NCBI RefSeq assembly: GCF_900115045.1
Contig: NZ_FOVC01000001.1
Span: 310,001-374,000 of the forward strand
Direction of reading: 5' to 3'
Origin: Izhakiella capsodis
GTDB taxonomy: Bacteria > Pseudomonadota > Gammaproteobacteria > Enterobacterales > Enterobacteriaceae
DNA: 64,000 nt
The position numbers were made by a program, and so were the translations under genes. The notes beneath the pieces are model-generated. The model made no database searches. It was not told the origin of the DNA and saw only the letters and a list, made by a program, of their open reading frames with translations. Positions 51,092-59,547 of the stretch are shown piece by piece; position 1 is the first letter of the stretch, and every line of letters begins with the position of its first letter.

Positions 51092-52335
51092 TGGCCGGGT
51101 CTCTCTCTTTTCTGCTTGGGTTGCGCTTTAGTCGCGGGCGCCGTCGCGGCGGTATGGTATCGCTGATATCAGTTATCTCAACCGTTGGTATCGCGCTTGG
51201 CGTTGCCGTGCTGATTATTGGTCTCAGTGCGATGAACGGGTTTGAACGTGAGCTGAACAATCGCATTCTTGCAGTGGTGCCACAGGGTGAAATTGAGCCG
51301 GTTAATCAGCCCTTTAACGGTTGGCCACAGATGCTGTCCGTGGTGCGTAATGTACCCGGCGTTGCGGCGGCAGCACCCTACGTTAACTTTACCGGCCTGA
51401 TAGAAAGTGCCGCGAAGTTAGAGGCCATTCAGATAAAAGGGGTTGATCCAAAGCAGGAGATGCAGCTCAGTGCGCTGCCACACTACGTGCGTAATAACGC
51501 CTGGCAGAGTTTTAGTGCGGGAAAACATCAGATAATTCTCGGTCACGGCGTGGCCAATAGCCTGAAGGTGAAGCAGGGAGACTGGGTCTCAATCATGATC
51601 CCCAATAGCGATCCCGCGCACAAATTATTACAGCCCAAACGTGTGCGCCTGCAGGTCAGCGGTATTCTGCAACTGAGTGGCATGCTGGATCATAGCCTGG
51701 CGCTGGTGCCGCTGGCTGATGCGCAAAAATATCTTGATATGGGCAACAGCGTCACCGGTATTGCCATCAAGGCGAAGGACCCCTTCAGCGCGAATAAGCT
51801 GGTGCGCACCGCAGGTGAAGCGACCAGGGCTTACGTCTATATCCGCAGCTGGATTGGTACCTACGGTTATATGTATCGCGATATTCAGATGATCCGCGCC
51901 ATTATGTATCTGGCGATGGTGCTGGTGATTGGCGTTGCCTGTTTTAACATTGTTTCTACACTGGTGATGGCGGTTAAGGATAAAAGCAGTGACATCGCGG
52001 TGCTGCGTACCCTCGGTGCCAGAGATGGTCTGATCCGCGCGATATTTGTCTGGTACGGACTGCTGGCCGGACTGATTGGTAGCCTGAGCGGTGTGGCGGT
52101 CGGTGTGCTGGTTTCGCTAAATCTGACGCCAATCATGCGCGGGATTGAAGCCGTTACGGGTTATCATTTCTTGTCAGGCGATATCTATTTTATTGATTTT
52201 TTACCCTCCGAGTTGCACTGGCGGGACGTGGTGATTGTACTGGTGACTGCATTGCTGTTAACTCTGATCGCCAGCTGGTATCCGGCGCGGCGTGCCAGTC
52301 GTATCGATCCGGCGCGCGTGCTAAGCGGGCAGTAA
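51091..52335 (+). CDS. lolE: Lipoprotein-releasing ABC permease LolE
   Basis: 414-residue paralogue of LolC, the subunit that first binds lipoprotein. Same FtsX architecture: N-terminal helix after SRGRRRGGMVSLISVISTVG, periplasmic domain (LIPNSDPAHKLLQPKR-like MacB_PCD), and three C-terminal helices (YLAMVLVIGVACFNIVSTLVM; LIGSLSGVAVGVLVS; VVIVLVTALLLTLIASWYPA). Ends RASRIDPARVLSGQ. In E. coli nagK lies directly after; here cobB does. Confidence 0.96.
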   Translation: MAGSLSFLLGLRFSRGRRRGGMVSLISVISTVGIALGVAVLIIGLSAMNGFERELNNRILAVVPQGEIEPVNQPFNGWPQMLSVVRNVPGVAAAAPYVNFTGLIESAAKLEAIQIKGVDPKQEMQLSALPHYVRNNAWQSFSAGKHQIILGHGVANSLKVKQGDWVSIMIPNSDPAHKLLQPKRVRLQVSGILQLSGMLDHSLALVPLADAQKYLDMGNSVTGIAIKAKDPFSANKLVRTAGEATRAYVYIRSWIGTYGYMYRDIQMIRAIMYLAMVLVIGVACFNIVSTLVMAVKDKSSDIAVLRTLGARDGLIRAIFVWYGLLAGLIGSLSGVAVGVLVSLNLTPIMRGIEAVTGYHFLSGDIYFIDFLPSELHWRDVVIVLVTALLLTLIASWYPARRASRIDPARVLSGQ

Positions 52336-52408
52336 TGCCGCGGTTTTATTACCACGTCAGGTGGGTAAATCACGCCTGACCTGATTTCAGGAAGCTGAGG
52401 ATTTTTTT

Positions 52409-53242
52409 ATGCGCATTTCCCGTCGGCGTCTGCGCCTGACTCGTTATAAAAAGTGCCGCCGTCTGGTGCATCAGCGCTTCAGGCAGCGAATTTTTGAACG
52501 CGATCGCCATCTTGAAATGTCCCGGCATACTTTACCTAACGTAGTGATTCTTACCGGCGCAGGGATCTCTGCGGAATCCGGTATACGCACCTTTCGTGCG
52601 GCAGATGGCTTGTGGGAGGAGCATCGGGTGGAGGATATTGCTACGCCTGAGGGGTTTGCCCGTAATCCTCGGTTGGTGCAGGCGTTTTACAATGCTCGCC
52701 GCCAGCAGCTACAACAGCCCGATATTTCGCCCAATCCGGCGCACACAGCACTGGCGTCGCTGGAGAGAGTGCTGGGAGATAACCTGCTGATCGTGACGCA
52801 AAATATCGACAATCTGCATGAGCGTGCTGGCAACGCTAACGTTATTCATATGCACGGCGAGCTTCTCAAGGTTCGCTGTACACAAAGTGGGCAAATTTTG
52901 GACTGGGCGGACGAGGTGACCGACAATGACCGCTGTCACTGCTGCCAGTTTCCGGCCCCACTGCGCCCGCACGTGGTGTGGTTTAGTGAAATGCCTCTGC
53001 AGATGGATGATATTTATCAGGCGATTGCCGGGGCGGATTACTTTCTGGCGATCGGGACCTCAGGCCACGTATATCCGGCTGCGGGCTTTGTCCATGAGGC
53101 TAAGCTACATGGAGCGCATACCGTTGAGCTGAACCTGGAGCCCAGCCAGGTGAATAGTGAATTCGATGAGAAAATATACGGACCGGCCAGCGAAGTCGTG
53201 CCGGCCTGGGTGAGCAAATTTATCCATCAAATTAAGCGCTAA
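52409..53242 (+). CDS. cobB: NAD-dependent protein deacylase CobB (sirtuin)
   Basis: 277-residue sirtuin that removes acetyl and succinyl groups from proteins such as acetyl-CoA synthetase. NAD motif LTGAGISAESGIRTFR, NID motif VTQNIDNLHERAG, catalytic His in IHMHGELL, Zn-binding cysteines (one in KVRCTQSG, pair in RCHCCQ), and GTSGHVYPAAGFV. An Arg-rich N-terminal leader (SRRRLRLTRYKKCRRL) precedes an internal Met at residue 37; E. coli and Salmonella are known to make long and short isoforms from such starts. Two isoforms are therefore possible here. Confidence 0.95.
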   Translation: MRISRRRLRLTRYKKCRRLVHQRFRQRIFERDRHLEMSRHTLPNVVILTGAGISAESGIRTFRAADGLWEEHRVEDIATPEGFARNPRLVQAFYNARRQQLQQPDISPNPAHTALASLERVLGDNLLIVTQNIDNLHERAGNANVIHMHGELLKVRCTQSGQILDWADEVTDNDRCHCCQFPAPLRPHVVWFSEMPLQMDDIYQAIAGADYFLAIGTSGHVYPAAGFVHEAKLHGAHTVELNLEPSQVNSEFDEKIYGPASEVVPAWVSKFIHQIKR

Positions 53243-53310
53243 GTTTTCTGCCAGCGTCGGGGCGCGGCAAAGCCGCCGCTTCCCGGCGGCGAATATAATT
53301 GCGCAAATAA

Positions 53311-53356
53311 TTAACCTGCCTCAACATTTCTTTGTCCGCAGCTGATAATAATAAAA
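53311..53356 (+). promoter_or_regulatory. Putative FNR-dependent pepT promoter
   Basis: TTAACCTGCCTCAA (53311-53324) matches seven of ten FNR consensus positions. Its centre is about 41 bases upstream of the start expected from the AT-rich -10 region (GATAATAATAAAAT, 53343-53356), the spacing of a class II activator site. pepT is FNR-activated in Salmonella; the site here is weak by sequence. Confidence 0.45.
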
Positions 53357-53378
53357 TGAATTCTCAACGGGATAGTTT

Positions 53379-54614
53379 ATGACGCAATTACTGGAACGTT
53401 TTCTTAACTATGTCGCGATTGATTCGCAGTCCAAACCCCATGCCAGGCAGGTACCAAGCAGTCAGGGCCAGTGGCAAATGGCTGAGCTATTGAAAAAGGA
53501 GCTGCAAGATCTTGGTCTGGCCAATATCAGCCTGAGTGAACAGGGCATTCTGATGGCGACCCTGCCTGGTAACGTTGACTGGCCGGTTCCCACAGTTGGT
53601 TTTATTGCGCATGTCGATACTTCACCGGATTTTACTGCAAAACACGTGCGGCCACAGGTGATTGAAAACTATCGTGGCGGTGATATTGCGCTGGGAATAG
53701 GTGATGAAATTCTTTCGCCGGTACGTTTTCCTGTGCTGCATCAGCTGATTGGGCATACGTTGATTACCACGAATGGTAAAACGCTGCTCGGGGCTGATGA
53801 TAAAGCCGGCGTAGCGGAAATAGTGACGGCTATTGCTGAACTGAAAAGCGGCGATCAACCACACGGTGATATCCGCATTGCCTTTACACCGGATGAAGAG
53901 ATTGGTCGTGGTGCGCGGTATTTCGACGTCGATCTGTTCGATGCCGATTGGGCTTATACCGTGGACGGCGGCGGCATTGGTGAGTTTGAATATGAAAATT
54001 TTAATGCCGCATCGGTTACAGTAAACATTACCGGTAACAACGTTCATCCGGGCAGCGCGAAAAATGTGATGGTCAATGCGTTGGAGTTGGCGGTGCGCTT
54101 TCAGTCAGCCATCCCGCAACAGGAACAGCCGCAGCACACCGAAGGTTATGAAGGTTTTTTTCACCTGCATGGCATGAAAGGAACGGTAGAATCGGCGGAA
54201 ATGCATTACATCATTCGCGATCATCAGCGGGAGCGGTTTGAAGAGCGTAAGGCAATGATGTACACGATTGCCAACGCTATTAACAGGACGTTAAGTGACG
54301 GCTGCGGTATTGCGCTTAGCATGAGCGATAGCTATTACAATATGCGTGAAAAAGTTGAAGTGCATCCGCATATCATCGATCTGGCGCTGCAGGCGATGCG
54401 CGATTGTAACATTGTGCCTGATGTTAAACCTATTCGGGGGGGGACCGACGGCGCGGCTTTATCCTTCAAGGGGCTGCCCTGTCCAAATCTTTTTACCGGG
54501 GGCTTTAATTATCACGGTAAGCATGAGTTCGCATCGCTGGATATCATGCAACAGTCGGTTGAAGTGATTAAGCGTATTGCGCTGCTAACCGCCGAAGGCG
54601 GTCGCCCGGTTTAG
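53379..54614 (+). CDS. pepT: Peptidase T (aminotripeptidase)
   Basis: 411-residue M20 zinc tripeptidase. Metal ligands and catalytic residues are visible in FIAHVDTSPDFTA (His78), LLGADDKAGVAEIV (bridging Asp), AFTPDEEIGRGARYFDV (catalytic Glu and ligand Glu), and HGKHEFASLDIMQ at the C-terminus. The lid/dimerisation domain sits between about 205 and 320 (VNITGNNVHPGSAKNVMV). Start MTQLLERFLNYVAIDSQ. Convergent with roxA across a strong terminator. Confidence 0.97.
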   Translation: MTQLLERFLNYVAIDSQSKPHARQVPSSQGQWQMAELLKKELQDLGLANISLSEQGILMATLPGNVDWPVPTVGFIAHVDTSPDFTAKHVRPQVIENYRGGDIALGIGDEILSPVRFPVLHQLIGHTLITTNGKTLLGADDKAGVAEIVTAIAELKSGDQPHGDIRIAFTPDEEIGRGARYFDVDLFDADWAYTVDGGGIGEFEYENFNAASVTVNITGNNVHPGSAKNVMVNALELAVRFQSAIPQQEQPQHTEGYEGFFHLHGMKGTVESAEMHYIIRDHQRERFEERKAMMYTIANAINRTLSDGCGIALSMSDSYYNMREKVEVHPHIIDLALQAMRDCNIVPDVKPIRGGTDGAALSFKGLPCPNLFTGGFNYHGKHEFASLDIMQQSVEVIKRIALLTAEGGRPV

Positions 54615-54671
54615 TCGCCTGCGGGGCGAAACGGGCAGAGATAGTTGAGATATCGTCGGAGCTGAAATCTG

Positions 54672-54702
54672 AACGGGCCGGAACAGGATTCCGGCCCGTT
54701 TT
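54672..54702 (+). terminator. Terminator between pepT and roxA
   Basis: A perfect 12-bp stem (54672-54683 with 54689-54700) and 5-base loop followed by TTTT. The U-tract favours pepT; the stem alone may also help stop leftward roxA transcripts. Confidence 0.9.
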
Positions 54703-54710
54703 CGTTGATG

Positions 54711-55835
54711 CTATTCTGCGCTGAAATACCAGTAACCGCCGTTAACCAGCGTAGTCAGCTGCGCCAGAAATGCGGGATCGTCAAGCGTTGCTCCCAGCAC
54801 TGCTTTATTTAATGTCAGATGCTGTGTCAATGCCTGGAGGCCACTCTGGTTATCGCACGCCAGCTGCTCGCCGTTAACGAATACCCGATCGTCAATTTTC
54901 AGCACCCGCAGACCGCCAAGTCGAGTCAGGTTGTCGCCTCCGATCAGTGCTTCATTAATTTCATCAGGCTGATAGGGCGGCTCCGGTGGCGCGATGTCCA
55001 GCTCATGACGCGATTGAGAAATAAACTCGCCAAACCACTGGCGAAAGCTTTCCGGTTGTTGAATGAGCTGCAGCATTTTGGCCTGAATGTCCGCCATCTC
55101 CTGCGGCAAAATCACGGCGGACTGACTGCGTTGCAAAATATCGGGATCGCTATAGCGTTCGCCACCCAGTTCGTGCTGCAAGGTGTAGTCGGCAAACCCA
55201 CTGATCAGCTCACGCCCGCTTGGTGCGCGAAAACCAACGGAATAGTTAAGCGCATTCTCCAGTGAGTATCCCTCATGAGGGAACCCTGGCGGAATATAAA
55301 GAATATCACCCGGCTCCATCTCTTCATCAATGATGGCATTAAAAGGGGCAACCTGAAGCAGGTCGGGATGAGGGCAGTGCTGCTTCATGGGTGTTTTTTC
55401 GCCAACGCGCCAGCGACGGCGGCCTGTTCCCTGAATGATAAATACATCGTACTGGTCGAGATGTGGGCCAACGCCGCCTCCCGGCACAGAGAATGAAATC
55501 ATTAAATCATCAATACGCCAGTCAGGTAGCGCGCGGAAGGAGCGCATTAACCGCCCAGCGGACTCATGCCAGTGATCGACCGCCTGTACCAGCAATGACC
55601 AGTTTGTTTCACCGAGATGATCGTAACTTTCAAAAGGACCGTGGCTGACCTGCCATTTTCCTTCCTGGTGGCTAATCAACCGACTGTCAACTTCGTTCTC
55701 CATTGCCAACCCGGCGAGTTCGTCAGGAGAAATTGGGTCGACGAAGTTTTTGAATCCCTGTTTTAATACCACCGGGCGTTTTTGCCAGTAGCGCTGGAGA
55801 AAGTCGGGCCAGTTGAGATCGAGCTGATAGTCCAT
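54711..55835 (-). CDS. roxA: 50S ribosomal protein L16 3-hydroxylase RoxA (YcfD)
   Basis: 374-residue JmjC/cupin Fe(II)/2-oxoglutarate oxygenase that hydroxylates an Arg of ribosomal protein uL16. Fe ligands: HxD in GPHLDQYDVF and the distal His in IPPGFPHEGYSLEN; 2OG-binding Arg region RRRWRVGEK. The segment GPFESYDHLGETNWSLLVQAV matches E. coli almost exactly. C-terminal winged-helix region ends VNGGYWYFSAE. Leftward, just downstream of phoQ but separated by 54 bases. Confidence 0.95.
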   Translation of the reverse strand: MDYQLDLNWPDFLQRYWQKRPVVLKQGFKNFVDPISPDELAGLAMENEVDSRLISHQEGKWQVSHGPFESYDHLGETNWSLLVQAVDHWHESAGRLMRSFRALPDWRIDDLMISFSVPGGGVGPHLDQYDVFIIQGTGRRRWRVGEKTPMKQHCPHPDLLQVAPFNAIIDEEMEPGDILYIPPGFPHEGYSLENALNYSVGFRAPSGRELISGFADYTLQHELGGERYSDPDILQRSQSAVILPQEMADIQAKMLQLIQQPESFRQWFGEFISQSRHELDIAPPEPPYQPDEINEALIGGDNLTRLGGLRVLKIDDRVFVNGEQLACDNQSGLQALTQHLTLNKAVLGATLDDPAFLAQLTTLVNGGYWYFSAE

Positions 55836-55889
55836 ATTGGCGTCCTGAACGCAGTAAATGACGGGAATTATAACAGCCTGAACGTCCGG

Positions 55890-57353
55890 TCAGCCATTGC
55901 TATCGGCTATATCCTGACGACGAAAGTAAACCTCCATCCGTGCCCCGCCGAGCGGGGCGCTACTGATTTGGATATCACCTTTATACTGTTCCAGAATGTC
56001 GCGAGCCACTGCCAGGCCAAGACCCTGTCCTGGACGCATGGTGTCCACGCGTTGTCCACGCTGAAAAATGATATCGCGCTTGCTGTCCGGGATACCGGGA
56101 CCATCATCGTCAACAATCAGGCAAAGTATATCTCCCGCCTGGCGTGCGCTAATTTCGACGAACTCAAGACAATACTTGCAGGCGTTGTCCAGCACGTTGC
56201 CCATCACTTCCATAAAGTCATTTTGCTCACCAATGAAGGTCACTTCAGGGGATATATCCAGCGTAAGGTCGACGCCTTTTCGCTGATAGACCTTATTCAG
56301 CGCAGAGCAGAGGCTATCGACCAGGGCCGGAACAGAGTGTATTTCACGTTTTAACACGCTGTGATCGGCCTGCATGGTTGCGCGCTTCAGGTAATAGCCT
56401 ATCTGGCTGGAGATGCGGCTGATTTGCTCCAGCATCACCGGCTCTATTTGCTCAATTGACTGTGGCCTGGCACCACGTAGCGCCCTTAATGAACTTTGCA
56501 GCACTGCCAGCGGCGTTTTCATGCTGTGCGTAAGATCGGCAAGCGTGGTCTGATAACGAGTGTAACGTTTGCGCTCACTTTCCAGTAGCAAGTTGAGATT
56601 GCGGACCATCCGACGTAGTTCGCGCGGTGGCTGTGGATCGAGAGTTTCCCGCTGCCCGGTTTCCAGTTCCCGGACCTGACTGGCCAGAACGTCAATGGGA
56701 CGCAGGCTCCAGTTAGCGGCTAACCACAACAGCGGCACGACCAGCAGCAGGTTGAGAAGTAGCACGTAGCTGAACCAGGTCCAGACGACATCTGAATGTT
56801 GAAGTTCCTGAGGCATCGAGTCGACGACTACAATAGTCAGTTCTGGCAGATGTTTGGTTGCGCGATAGCGATTAACCGCGACTGAGTGGGTAAAGGTATC
56901 ATTACCATCGTCATCGTAAGCGGTGATCTGGTTCTGAGCGTCCGGGTTATTGCCCAGCGCTTCCCGGCTGGTCTGATTAGTGGTTTCAATTTCATAGAAA
57001 TTAGATCGTTTTAACCAGTAGGGCTTGATTTTATTGCGTATTTCGGGTGCAGGACGTTGTTGCCAAAGCAGCTGGCCCTGGTCATTATAAATGAAAATCA
57101 GAGTAGGGAAGTTAAGGTTAAACCCCTTTGGATGACCAATGGTCAATTTGCCATCGTGCCATTGCGCGAGACTGTACAGTAAATTGCTCTCACCTCGCAT
57201 GATTCGGTAGCCATTTTTATCAAAACTGACTACATAGCCTACGACCGCCACCATGCCATAAGCCAGCGATAAAACCAGGACGATTACCGCAGTGGCCAGC
57301 AGAAAACGCACGCGTAATGAAAAAGGCCTCGCGCCCGCAAACCAGCGCTTCAT
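55890..57353 (-). CDS. phoQ: Sensor histidine kinase PhoQ
   Basis: 487-residue sensor for low Mg2+, cationic peptides and acid pH. Two membrane helices (about 17-40 and 192-213) flank a periplasmic PAS-like domain, then HAMP, HisKA with the phosphorylated His276 in DLTHSMKTPLAVL, and HATPase (NVLDNACKYC, DDDGPGIP, GQGLGLAVAR). The acidic membrane-facing patch is reduced to DDDGND (147-152), compared with EDDDDAE in E. coli as I recall it, while the pocket Asp in IVVVDSMP is kept. Residue 48, Thr in Salmonella, is Gly here (SFDKNGYR). Start overlaps the phoP stop by one base. Confidence 0.96.
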   Translation of the reverse strand: MKRWFAGARPFSLRVRFLLATAVIVLVLSLAYGMVAVVGYVVSFDKNGYRIMRGESNLLYSLAQWHDGKLTIGHPKGFNLNFPTLIFIYNDQGQLLWQQRPAPEIRNKIKPYWLKRSNFYEIETTNQTSREALGNNPDAQNQITAYDDDGNDTFTHSVAVNRYRATKHLPELTIVVVDSMPQELQHSDVVWTWFSYVLLLNLLLVVPLLWLAANWSLRPIDVLASQVRELETGQRETLDPQPPRELRRMVRNLNLLLESERKRYTRYQTTLADLTHSMKTPLAVLQSSLRALRGARPQSIEQIEPVMLEQISRISSQIGYYLKRATMQADHSVLKREIHSVPALVDSLCSALNKVYQRKGVDLTLDISPEVTFIGEQNDFMEVMGNVLDNACKYCLEFVEISARQAGDILCLIVDDDGPGIPDSKRDIIFQRGQRVDTMRPGQGLGLAVARDILEQYKGDIQISSAPLGGARMEVYFRRQDIADSNG

Positions 57354-58027
57354 CAGTCTGGTAGATCGAAGCGGTAACCCTGGCCTCTGACGGTGGTAAT
57401 AACATCCGTCGGATATTGACTGAGCATCTTTTTACGCAGTCGTCCCATTAGTACGTCTATGGTATGACTCTCACGCAGTTCAGCATCGGGATAAAGCTGT
57501 AGCATCAAAGAGTCTTTGCTGACGACTTTACCCGCATTGCGGATGAGCGTCTCAATAATGGTGTATTCGAAAGCGGTAAGTTTGATCGGGTACGCACTGA
57601 TGGTTAGCTCACGGCGCGATAAGTCAATCTGGAATGGATCGAGGGTTATCAACTGTGAAGCGAGCCCGCTGTTGCGCCGCATCAGCGCCTGTAGGCGGGC
57701 TGACACTTCTTCAATGTGAAAAGGTTTAGTGACGTAATCATCGGCACCGGCCTCCAGCGCTTCAACTTTTGCCTGCCAGCCGTCACGTGCGGTCAGAACC
57801 ATAATAGGTTGCTTAATCCCGTCATTACGCCAACGGCGAATCAGACTCATGCCATCTTCATCCGGCAAGCCAAGATCAACCAGCGCAATATCCGGAATAT
57901 GCTCCTGCAGAAAGTAATCTGCTTCCCGTGCATCCTCGGCAGCGTCGACCTGATGACCTAACTCACGTAGCTGTACGGCAAGATGGTGACGCAGCAGGGC
58001 ATTATCTTCCACAACCAGAACGCGCAT
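57353..58027 (-). CDS. phoP: Response regulator PhoP
   Basis: 224-residue OmpR-family regulator. Receiver domain with acidic pair (VVEDNALL), phospho-Asp51 in ALVDLGLPDEDG and Lys in VTKPFHIEE; DNA-binding winged helix in the C-terminal half ends MLSQYPTDVITTVRGQGYRF. AAGGAAC precedes the ATG. Upstream lies a PhoP box at canonical spacing from a perfect TATAAT, indicating autoregulation. The phoPQ pair is co-transcribed. Confidence 0.97.
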   Translation of the reverse strand: MRVLVVEDNALLRHHLAVQLRELGHQVDAAEDAREADYFLQEHIPDIALVDLGLPDEDGMSLIRRWRNDGIKQPIMVLTARDGWQAKVEALEAGADDYVTKPFHIEEVSARLQALMRRNSGLASQLITLDPFQIDLSRRELTISAYPIKLTAFEYTIIETLIRNAGKVVSKDSLMLQLYPDAELRESHTIDVLMGRLRKKMLSQYPTDVITTVRGQGYRFDLPD

Positions 58028-58072
58028 AGTCTGTTCCTTATATTTATGACTTATTCAATCACATGATATCTA

Positions 58073-58107
58073 ATTATAGTCGTGAGGAAATAAACCACAG
58101 ATTAACG
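58073..58107 (-). promoter_or_regulatory. PhoP box and promoter of phoPQ
   Basis: On the minus strand CGTTAA-N5-GGTTTA (58107-58091) resembles the direct repeat (G/T)GTTTA-N5-(G/T)GTTTA; the second hexamer is perfect, the first matches partly. Twelve bases later comes TATAAT (58078-58073), the architecture of directly PhoP-activated promoters. Transcription would start near 58066. Confidence 0.8.
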
Positions 58108-58156
58108 TAAACAGTAAGTCAACACCCCCATCCCCAGAGGGTGTAGAAATTACAGA

Positions 58157-59527
58157 CTACTTAAGATCGTCTACCATCTGACTGGCCCGGCCGAGATAGT
58201 TTGCCGGGGTCATTTGCTTCAGTCGCTCTTTTTCATGCTCCGGCAGCGCCAGTTCGTCGATAAAGGTGCGCATTCCTGCCGCATCGACGCGCTTGCCTCG
58301 AGTTAATTCTTTTAGTTTCTCATAAGGTTTTTCAATACCATAACGTCGCATTACTGTCTGTACTGGCTCTGCCAGAACTTCCCAGTTCAGGTCCAGTTCC
58401 GCCAGCAGACGCTCGTGGTTGACTTCCAGCTTGGAGATGCCTTTAAGCGTAGCCTGATAAGCTATCAGCGCGTAACCGATGCCAACGCCGAGATTACGCA
58501 GTACGGTAGAGTCGGTAAGATCACGTTGCCAGCGGGACACTGGCAGCTTACTGGCCAGATGCTGCATCATCGCATTAGCCAAACCGAGATTGCCTTCGGA
58601 ATTCTCGAAATCAATAGGATTGACTTTATGTGGCATAGTTGATGAGCCAATTTCACCTGCGATAGTTTTCTGTCTGAAGTGGTTTAGCGCAACATAGCCC
58701 CAAATATCGCGATCGAAATCAATCAGAATAGTATTGAAGCGCCCGATGCAATCAAAGAGTTCGGCAATATAATCATGCGGTTCGATCTGCGTGGTATAGG
58801 GATTCCAGCCTATGCCCAGCGAGGTAACGAAGCTTTCGCTGAGCTGATGCCAGTCGACTTCCGGGTAGGCAGCAATATGAGCATTGTAGTTGCCGACAGC
58901 ACCATTGATCTTACCGAGGATTTCCACGCGTTCCAGCTGACGCAATTGACGGGCTAAGCGATAAGCGACGTTAGCCATTTCTTTGCCCATCGTAGAAGGG
59001 GTTGCCGGTTGGCCGTGAGTGCGACATAGCAGAGGGATATCGCGGTATTCTGCAGCCAGCCTTTTCACCTCGGCAATAATCTGGCTCCAGAGGGGGATAA
59101 GCACCTCACGCCGGGCGGTTTCCAGCATCAGCGCGTGGGAAAGATTGTTGATATCTTCAGAAGTGCAGGCAAAGTGAATAAACTCTGACACTGCCTGTAA
59201 CGCGGGTATCTCTGCGACTTTTTCTTTAAGAAAATACTCTACGGCTTTAACGTCATGGTTGGTGGTGCGCTCAATCGTTTTAATTCGTGCCGCATCCTGT
59301 TCTGAAAAAGTGGAGACTATTTGGTCAAGGAAAGCGTTTGCGTCCCGATCAAATAAGGGAACTTCTTTAATTTCTGCACATTCGGCCAGCTTCTGTAACC
59401 AGCGCACTTCCACCTCGACGCGAAATTTCAGTAAGCCAAACTCACTGAAAATTGCACGCAGCGGGCTGACTTTTTCGCCGTAACGGCCATCGATGGGGGA
59501 TACGGCGGTCAGAGAGGATAACTCCAT
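58157..59527 (-). CDS. purB: Adenylosuccinate lyase PurB
   Basis: 456-residue fumarase/aspartase-superfamily enzyme acting twice in purine synthesis (SAICAR to AICAR, adenylosuccinate to AMP). Signature loop GSSTMPHKVNPIDFENSEGN, the catalytic His in LLCRTHGQPATPST and FACTSEDINNLSHAL are visible. Same length as E. coli. A PurR operator sits inside the gene at codons 62-67. A weak hairpin (ACACCC/GGGTGT, 58122-58144) follows the gene. hflD is 20 bases upstream, so hflD and purB are co-transcribed. Confidence 0.97.
   Translation of the reverse strand: MELSSLTAVSPIDGRYGEKVSPLRAIFSEFGLLKFRVEVEVRWLQKLAECAEIKEVPLFDRDANAFLDQIVSTFSEQDAARIKTIERTTNHDVKAVEYFLKEKVAEIPALQAVSEFIHFACTSEDINNLSHALMLETARREVLIPLWSQIIAEVKRLAAEYRDIPLLCRTHGQPATPSTMGKEMANVAYRLARQLRQLERVEILGKINGAVGNYNAHIAAYPEVDWHQLSESFVTSLGIGWNPYTTQIEPHDYIAELFDCIGRFNTILIDFDRDIWGYVALNHFRQKTIAGEIGSSTMPHKVNPIDFENSEGNLGLANAMMQHLASKLPVSRWQRDLTDSTVLRNLGVGIGYALIAYQATLKGISKLEVNHERLLAELDLNWEVLAEPVQTVMRRYGIEKPYEKLKELTRGKRVDAAGMRTFIDELALPEHEKERLKQMTPANYLGRASQMVDDLK
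59328..59343. promoter_or_regulatory. PurR operator within purB
   Basis: AGGAAAGCGTTTGCGT matches the PurR consensus ACGCAAACGTTTGCGT at 13 of 16 positions, including the whole right half and the central CG. It covers purB codons 62-67, the position of the known roadblock-type PurR operator in E. coli purB. Confidence 0.82.
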
Positions 59528-59547
59528 AGGGGCAACTCCTGGATTGG

